Below, one piece after another: positions 4,180 to 6,798 of a DNA stretch of 6,798 nt. Each line of letters opens with the position of its first letter. The first letter of the stretch is position 1. The DNA comes from Zhengella sp041738295 (GTDB lineage Bacteria; Pseudomonadota; Alphaproteobacteria; Rhizobiales; Rhizobiaceae): assembly GCA_041738295.1 (NCBI GenBank), contig JBGSQC010000282.1, positions 1 to 6,798 on the forward strand, read 5' to 3'. The notes beneath the pieces are model-generated. The model was not told the DNA's origin. It worked only from the letters and a program-made list of their open reading frames with translations, and did no database searches. Made by a program: the position numbers and the translations under genes.

Positions 4180-6216
4180 TTACTGGTCCAGGAAGCTGCG
4201 GAGCTTTCGGCTGCGGCTCGGGTGCTTGAGCTTGCGCAGCGCCTTGGCTTCGATCTGGCGGATGCGCTCGCGCGTCACCGAGAACTGCTGGCCAACCTCT
4301 TCCAGCGTGTGGTCGGTGTTCATGCCGATGCCGAAACGCATGCGAAGCACGCGCTCCTCGCGCGGCGTCAGCGAGGCCAGCACGCGCGTCGTTGTCTCGC
4401 GCAGGTTGGCCTGGATGGCCGCATCGATCGGCAGGATGGCGTTCTTGTCCTCGATGAAATCGCCGAGATGTGAATCCTCCTCGTCGCCCACGGGCGTTTC
4501 AAGGCTGATCGGCTCTTTGGCGATCTTCAGCACCTTGCGCACTTTTTCGAGCGGCATGGCGAGCTTCTCGGCCAGTTCTTCCGGCGTCGGCTCGCGGCCG
4601 ATCTCGTGCAGCATCTGGCGCGAGGTCCGCACGATCTTGTTGATCGTCTCGATCATGTGGACCGGAATGCGGATGGTGCGCGCCTGATCGGCAATCGAAC
4701 GGGTGATCGCCTGGCGGATCCACCACGTCGCATAGGTGGAGAACTTGTAGCCGCGGCGATACTCGAACTTGTCGACGGCCTTCATCAGGCCGATATTGCC
4801 TTCCTGGATCAGGTCGAGGAACTGCAGGCCGCGATTGGTGTATTTTTTGGCGATGGAAATGACGAGGCGAAGGTTGGCCTCCACCATTTCCTTCTTGGCG
4901 ATTGCTGCCTCGCGCTCGCCCTTCTGCACCTGGTTCACGATCTTGCGGAACTCGAGGATCGAGATGGCCGTTTCCTGCGCCAGATTCTGGATCTCGGCGC
5001 GAAGGTCGGCAATCGTGTCCTTCTCGTTCTTGGCAAATTCCTTCCAGCCCTTGGCCGAAAGATTGGCAATGCGCTTCATCCAGTTGGGATCAAGCTCGTT
5101 GCCCTGGTATTCCTCAAGGAAGCTGTCGCGCTTCACGCCATAGCTTTCGGCAAGGCGCAGCAGGCGGCCCTCGTTCTGCACGAGGCGCTTGTTGATGTCG
5201 TAGAGCTGCTCGACAAGGGCCTCGATGCGCTGGTTGTTCAGCGACAGCGACTTCACTGCCGTGATCAGCGTGTCCTTCAGTTCCTTGTAGCGGCGCTGCT
5301 GGCTGGGCGACAGGGTGCCGGCGGCCGCCATGCGGTTTTCCACCTGCTGGTCCTGCAGCTTGCGCAGCTTCTTGTAGGTGTCGGCGATGACATCAAGCGT
5401 TTCCATCACCTGCGGGCGCAGCTCGCCTTCCATGGCGGCCAGCGACAGGCTCTGCTCGTCCTCTTCGTCGTCTTCCTCTTCCGGGCGCGTATCGCCGCCG
5501 ACATTGGTGATGTCGTCATCGTCGCGCCGGCGCGGCATGCGTGCCTGGCGTTCCTTTTCCTCGCGTTCCTTCTTTGCCGCCTCGATCTCGTCGGGCGTCG
5601 GAACGTTCGGCACCTGCTTGGCCTCGGGGCCGGCATAGGTGGCTTCAAGATCGATGATCTCGCGCAGCAGGATTTTGGCTTCGTTCAGTTCGTCACGCCA
5701 GATGATCAGCGCCTGGAAGGTCAGCGGGCTTTCGCACAAGCCCGCGATCATCGTCTCGCGGCCAGCCTCGATGCGCTTGGCAATGGCGATTTCGCCTTCG
5801 CGCGACAGAAGCTCCACCGAGCCCATCTCGCGCAGATACATGCGAACCGGATCATCGGTGCGGTCGGTCGGCTCGCGCTTTGCAGCCGTTGTGACAGCCG
5901 TCGACTGCGACGTGGTTACTTCGCCATTGTCGTCGTCGTCATTGCCGGGATCTTCCTTGACGGCGTCCTCGTCACCCTGCTCGTCATCCTCGACGACCGT
6001 GATGCCCATGTCGGAAAGCATCGACATGGTGTCTTCGATCTGCTCGGAGGTGACCTCCTCGGAAGGCAGAACGGCGTTCAACGCGTCCATGGTCACATAG
6101 CCGCGCTTCTTGGCGGCCTTGATCATCTTCTTGACAGCGCTGTCGGTCAGGTCGAGCAACGGCCCGTCAGGCGCGTTCGTTTCGGTCTCGACCTCTTCCT
6201 TGTCCTTGCTTGCCAT
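4180..6216 (-). CDS. rpoD: RNA polymerase primary sigma factor RpoD (sigma-70)
   Basis: RpoD directs core RNA polymerase to housekeeping promoters. The 678-residue product is full length for alphaproteobacteria. Region 1.1 spans about 20-75 (LTDSAVKKMIKAAKKRGYVT), followed by an acidic linker at 76-98. Region 1.2 is at about 121-156 (DDPVRMYLREMGSVELLSRE). A long non-conserved region covers about 157-440 and includes a highly acidic patch at 232-254. Region 2 runs about 444-515, with DLIQEGNIGLMKAV at 468-481 and the -10-recognising YKFSTYATWWIRQAI at 490-504. Region 3 follows (about 523-600). Region 4 (about 612-670) has its -35-recognising helix-turn-helix at 637-661 (TLEEVGQQF, TRERIRQIEAKAL). 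The ATG at 6216 is preceded by AGGA five bases upstream. dnaG lies upstream on the same strand, as in the classical macromolecular-synthesis gene order, but the 280-base gap suggests that rpoD also has its own promoter. Confidence 0.99.
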   Translation of the reverse strand: MASKDKEEVETETNAPDGPLLDLTDSAVKKMIKAAKKRGYVTMDALNAVLPSEEVTSEQIEDTMSMLSDMGITVVEDDEQGDEDAVKEDPGNDDDDNGEVTTSQSTAVTTAAKREPTDRTDDPVRMYLREMGSVELLSREGEIAIAKRIEAGRETMIAGLCESPLTFQALIIWRDELNEAKILLREIIDLEATYAGPEAKQVPNVPTPDEIEAAKKEREEKERQARMPRRRDDDDITNVGGDTRPEEEDDEEDEQSLSLAAMEGELRPQVMETLDVIADTYKKLRKLQDQQVENRMAAAGTLSPSQQRRYKELKDTLITAVKSLSLNNQRIEALVEQLYDINKRLVQNEGRLLRLAESYGVKRDSFLEEYQGNELDPNWMKRIANLSAKGWKEFAKNEKDTIADLRAEIQNLAQETAISILEFRKIVNQVQKGEREAAIAKKEMVEANLRLVISIAKKYTNRGLQFLDLIQEGNIGLMKAVDKFEYRRGYKFSTYATWWIRQAITRSIADQARTIRIPVHMIETINKIVRTSRQMLHEIGREPTPEELAEKLAMPLEKVRKVLKIAKEPISLETPVGDEEDSHLGDFIEDKNAILPIDAAIQANLRETTTRVLASLTPREERVLRMRFGIGMNTDHTLEEVGQQFSVTRERIRQIEAKALRKLKHPSRSRKLRSFLDQ

Positions 6217-6295
6217 GCTTGTCCTGTACTCCGGAAGGCGGGCGACATCGCCCTGCCTCGGTTGAAACCCTGTGGAGCGGCGCTCCCGTACCCAC

Positions 6296-6323
6296 TAGAT
6301 GGGACTTTGGAACCGCCTATCAA
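6296..6323 (-). promoter_or_regulatory. rpoD: Candidate rpoD promoter
   Basis: On the minus strand TTGATA (6323-6318) is followed after 16 bases by CATCTA (6301-6296). The -35 element is fair and the -10 poor. It would give a leader of about 70 bases. It is listed mainly because a GTTAA-N7-TTAAC element lies six bases upstream of the -35. Low certainty. Confidence 0.25.
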
Positions 6324-6329
6324 GGGCGC

Positions 6330-6346
6330 GTTAAAGGCCGATTAAC
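6330..6346. promoter_or_regulatory. Palindromic GTTAA-N7-TTAAC element, CtrA-like site upstream of rpoD
   Basis: The sequence reads GTTAA (6330-6334), seven bases, TTAAC (6342-6346). It matches the alphaproteobacterial CtrA consensus TTAA-N7-TTAAC on both strands. It lies 114-130 bases before the rpoD ATG and just upstream of the candidate -35. Motif match only; no binding evidence. Confidence 0.45.
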
Positions 6347-6395
6347 CCTGGATATCCCCGCCAGTCCCTCATCCTGAAGTCTGACTACCAGATTA

Positions 6396-6411
6396 ACAGG
6401 TGCAGACCTGT
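6396..6411. repeat. Inverted repeat ACAGGT-N4-ACCTGT in the dnaG-rpoD spacer
   Basis: ACAGGT at 6396-6401 and ACCTGT at 6406-6411 form a perfect 6-bp dyad around GCAG. It lies about 185 bases upstream of rpoD. It could be an operator or a small hairpin in a dnaG-rpoD read-through transcript. No regulator is assigned. Confidence 0.4.
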
Positions 6412-6452
6412 CTGATTCCGCCATTCCATCCGCGCGTCAACCCGCCTTCGCA

Positions 6453-6477
6453 TGATTCGGGCGAAAAAAGCGAATCA
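6453..6477. repeat. dnaG: Inverted repeat just downstream of dnaG with a T-run in the loop
   Basis: On the minus strand TGATTCG (6477-6471) and CGAATCA (6459-6453) form a 7-bp stem around an 11-base loop that contains six T residues. It begins 20 bases after the dnaG stop. The T-run sits inside the loop rather than after the stem, so it is not a normal intrinsic terminator. The remainder of the 6217-6496 spacer holds no gene that I can see. Confidence 0.4.
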
Positions 6478-6496
6478 GTGCCACATTTGTGAGCCG

Positions 6497-6798
6497 TCAG
6501 CCCTGCCGGCTGCGTCCCGATGCCAAACCGAAGCCTTCGACGATGGCTTCTGCCGCGCGCGCCTTTCGCAGTTGCACCTGAATGTCGAGAAGTGTGCGGT
6601 AGTTCGTCTCGCTCGGATCGGTTGCCAGCGCCAGTTCCGCTGTTTTCAGTTCCCGGTTCAGCCCACGCGCGGCAGCATGCAGATGCAGCGCCTGGCGGAA
6701 CCCTTCGCGCGCATCGGGAAGGGCTGCCTCCGGCATGGCCGTCCACAGCCGCGCACGACGCACCAGCGCCATCGCCTGTTCCAGCACCTCGTCCTGTC
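6497..6798 (-). CDS. dnaG: DNA primase DnaG, C-terminal end (partial; 5' part outside window)
   Basis: The frame runs from the window edge to TGA at 6499-6497 and encodes about 100 residues beginning QDEVLEQAMALVRR. A GTG at 6787 is internal, not a start. The helical, Ala/Glu/Arg-rich sequence ends RKARAAEAIVEGFGLASGR, resembling the C-terminal end of rhizobial DnaG. That region of primase binds the replicative helicase DnaB and recruits primase to the fork. The zinc-binding and TOPRIM catalytic domains lie outside the window. Position directly upstream of rpoD on the same strand agrees with the conserved dnaG-rpoD order and is a large part of the evidence, since this end of the protein is poorly conserved. 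If it is not dnaG, I have no alternative to offer. Confidence 0.78.
   Translation of the reverse strand, partial: QDEVLEQAMALVRRARLWTAMPEAALPDAREGFRQALHLHAAARGLNRELKTAELALATDPSETNYRTLLDIQVQLRKARAAEAIVEGFGLASGRSRQG

Noticed and set aside
4400..4480. Possible frameshift or truncation in rpoD
   Set aside because: The reading frame is continuous and regions 1.1 to 4.2 are all present in order.
4606..6345. A 579-codon open frame on the plus strand, antisense to most of rpoD and running past its start
   Set aside because: It lies opposite a highly conserved gene, its product is a low-complexity Leu/Ala/Arg/His-rich string with no domain, and GC-rich codon bias commonly opens such a frame on the opposite strand.
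1..6798. Mobile elements, CRISPR arrays, tRNA genes, toxin-antitoxin or phage-defence genes
   Set aside because: None found: no regularly spaced repeats, no transposase-like frame with terminal repeats, no tRNA-like cloverleaf noticed and no toxin or antitoxin motifs in the genes.

Overview
This window is chromosomal DNA from an alphaproteobacterium, most likely of the order Rhizobiales (Hyphomicrobiales). The main evidence is the 678-residue housekeeping sigma factor RpoD. Its region 1.1, acidic linkers and region 2 to 4 sequence look like the Rhizobium/Agrobacterium/Mesorhizobium type, and the 3' end of dnaG lies directly upstream of it on the same strand. The DNA is GC-rich with strong third-position GC bias, which produces many long spurious antisense frames. 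I see no tRNA, rRNA, insertion sequence, CRISPR array or phage gene.

Layout. Positions 1-847 (+) hold the 3' part of an OmpA-family envelope protein, closed by a strong terminator (874-903). Next comes a small single-pass, proline/alanine-rich membrane protein (1021-1449, +) with its own terminator. A small lipoprotein (1538-1861, -) is divergent from two adjacent genes for secreted DUF4189-family proteins (2005-2382 and 2517-2888, +). A short secreted four-cysteine protein resembling DUF2147 (2983-3339, -) converges on the second of these. A 241-base divergent intergenic region leads to a UPF0114/YqhA-type membrane protein (3581-4117, +). A bidirectional terminator (4128-4155) then separates that gene from rpoD (4180-6216, -). 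A 280-base spacer follows, and the C-terminal end of dnaG (6497-6798, -) runs off the window.

How the genes fit together. The left two thirds is a set of small, singly transcribed envelope genes, most with a visible export signal or transmembrane segment: OmpA-like, tethered membrane protein, lipoprotein, two DUF4189 proteins, DUF2147-like and UPF0114. Nothing shows that they act in one pathway. The right third is conserved information-processing DNA. dnaG followed by rpoD is the remnant of the classical macromolecular-synthesis gene order, here without rpsU in view.

Most worth a second look are: the DUF4189 pair, nearly identical in cysteine pattern but opposite in net charge (about -8 versus +5); a palindromic GTTAA-N7-TTAAC element upstream of rpoD that fits the CtrA consensus; and a repeated TTGCGGCAA operator-like motif between the DUF2147-like and UPF0114 genes. 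I found no clear evidence of a wholly new multi-gene system.
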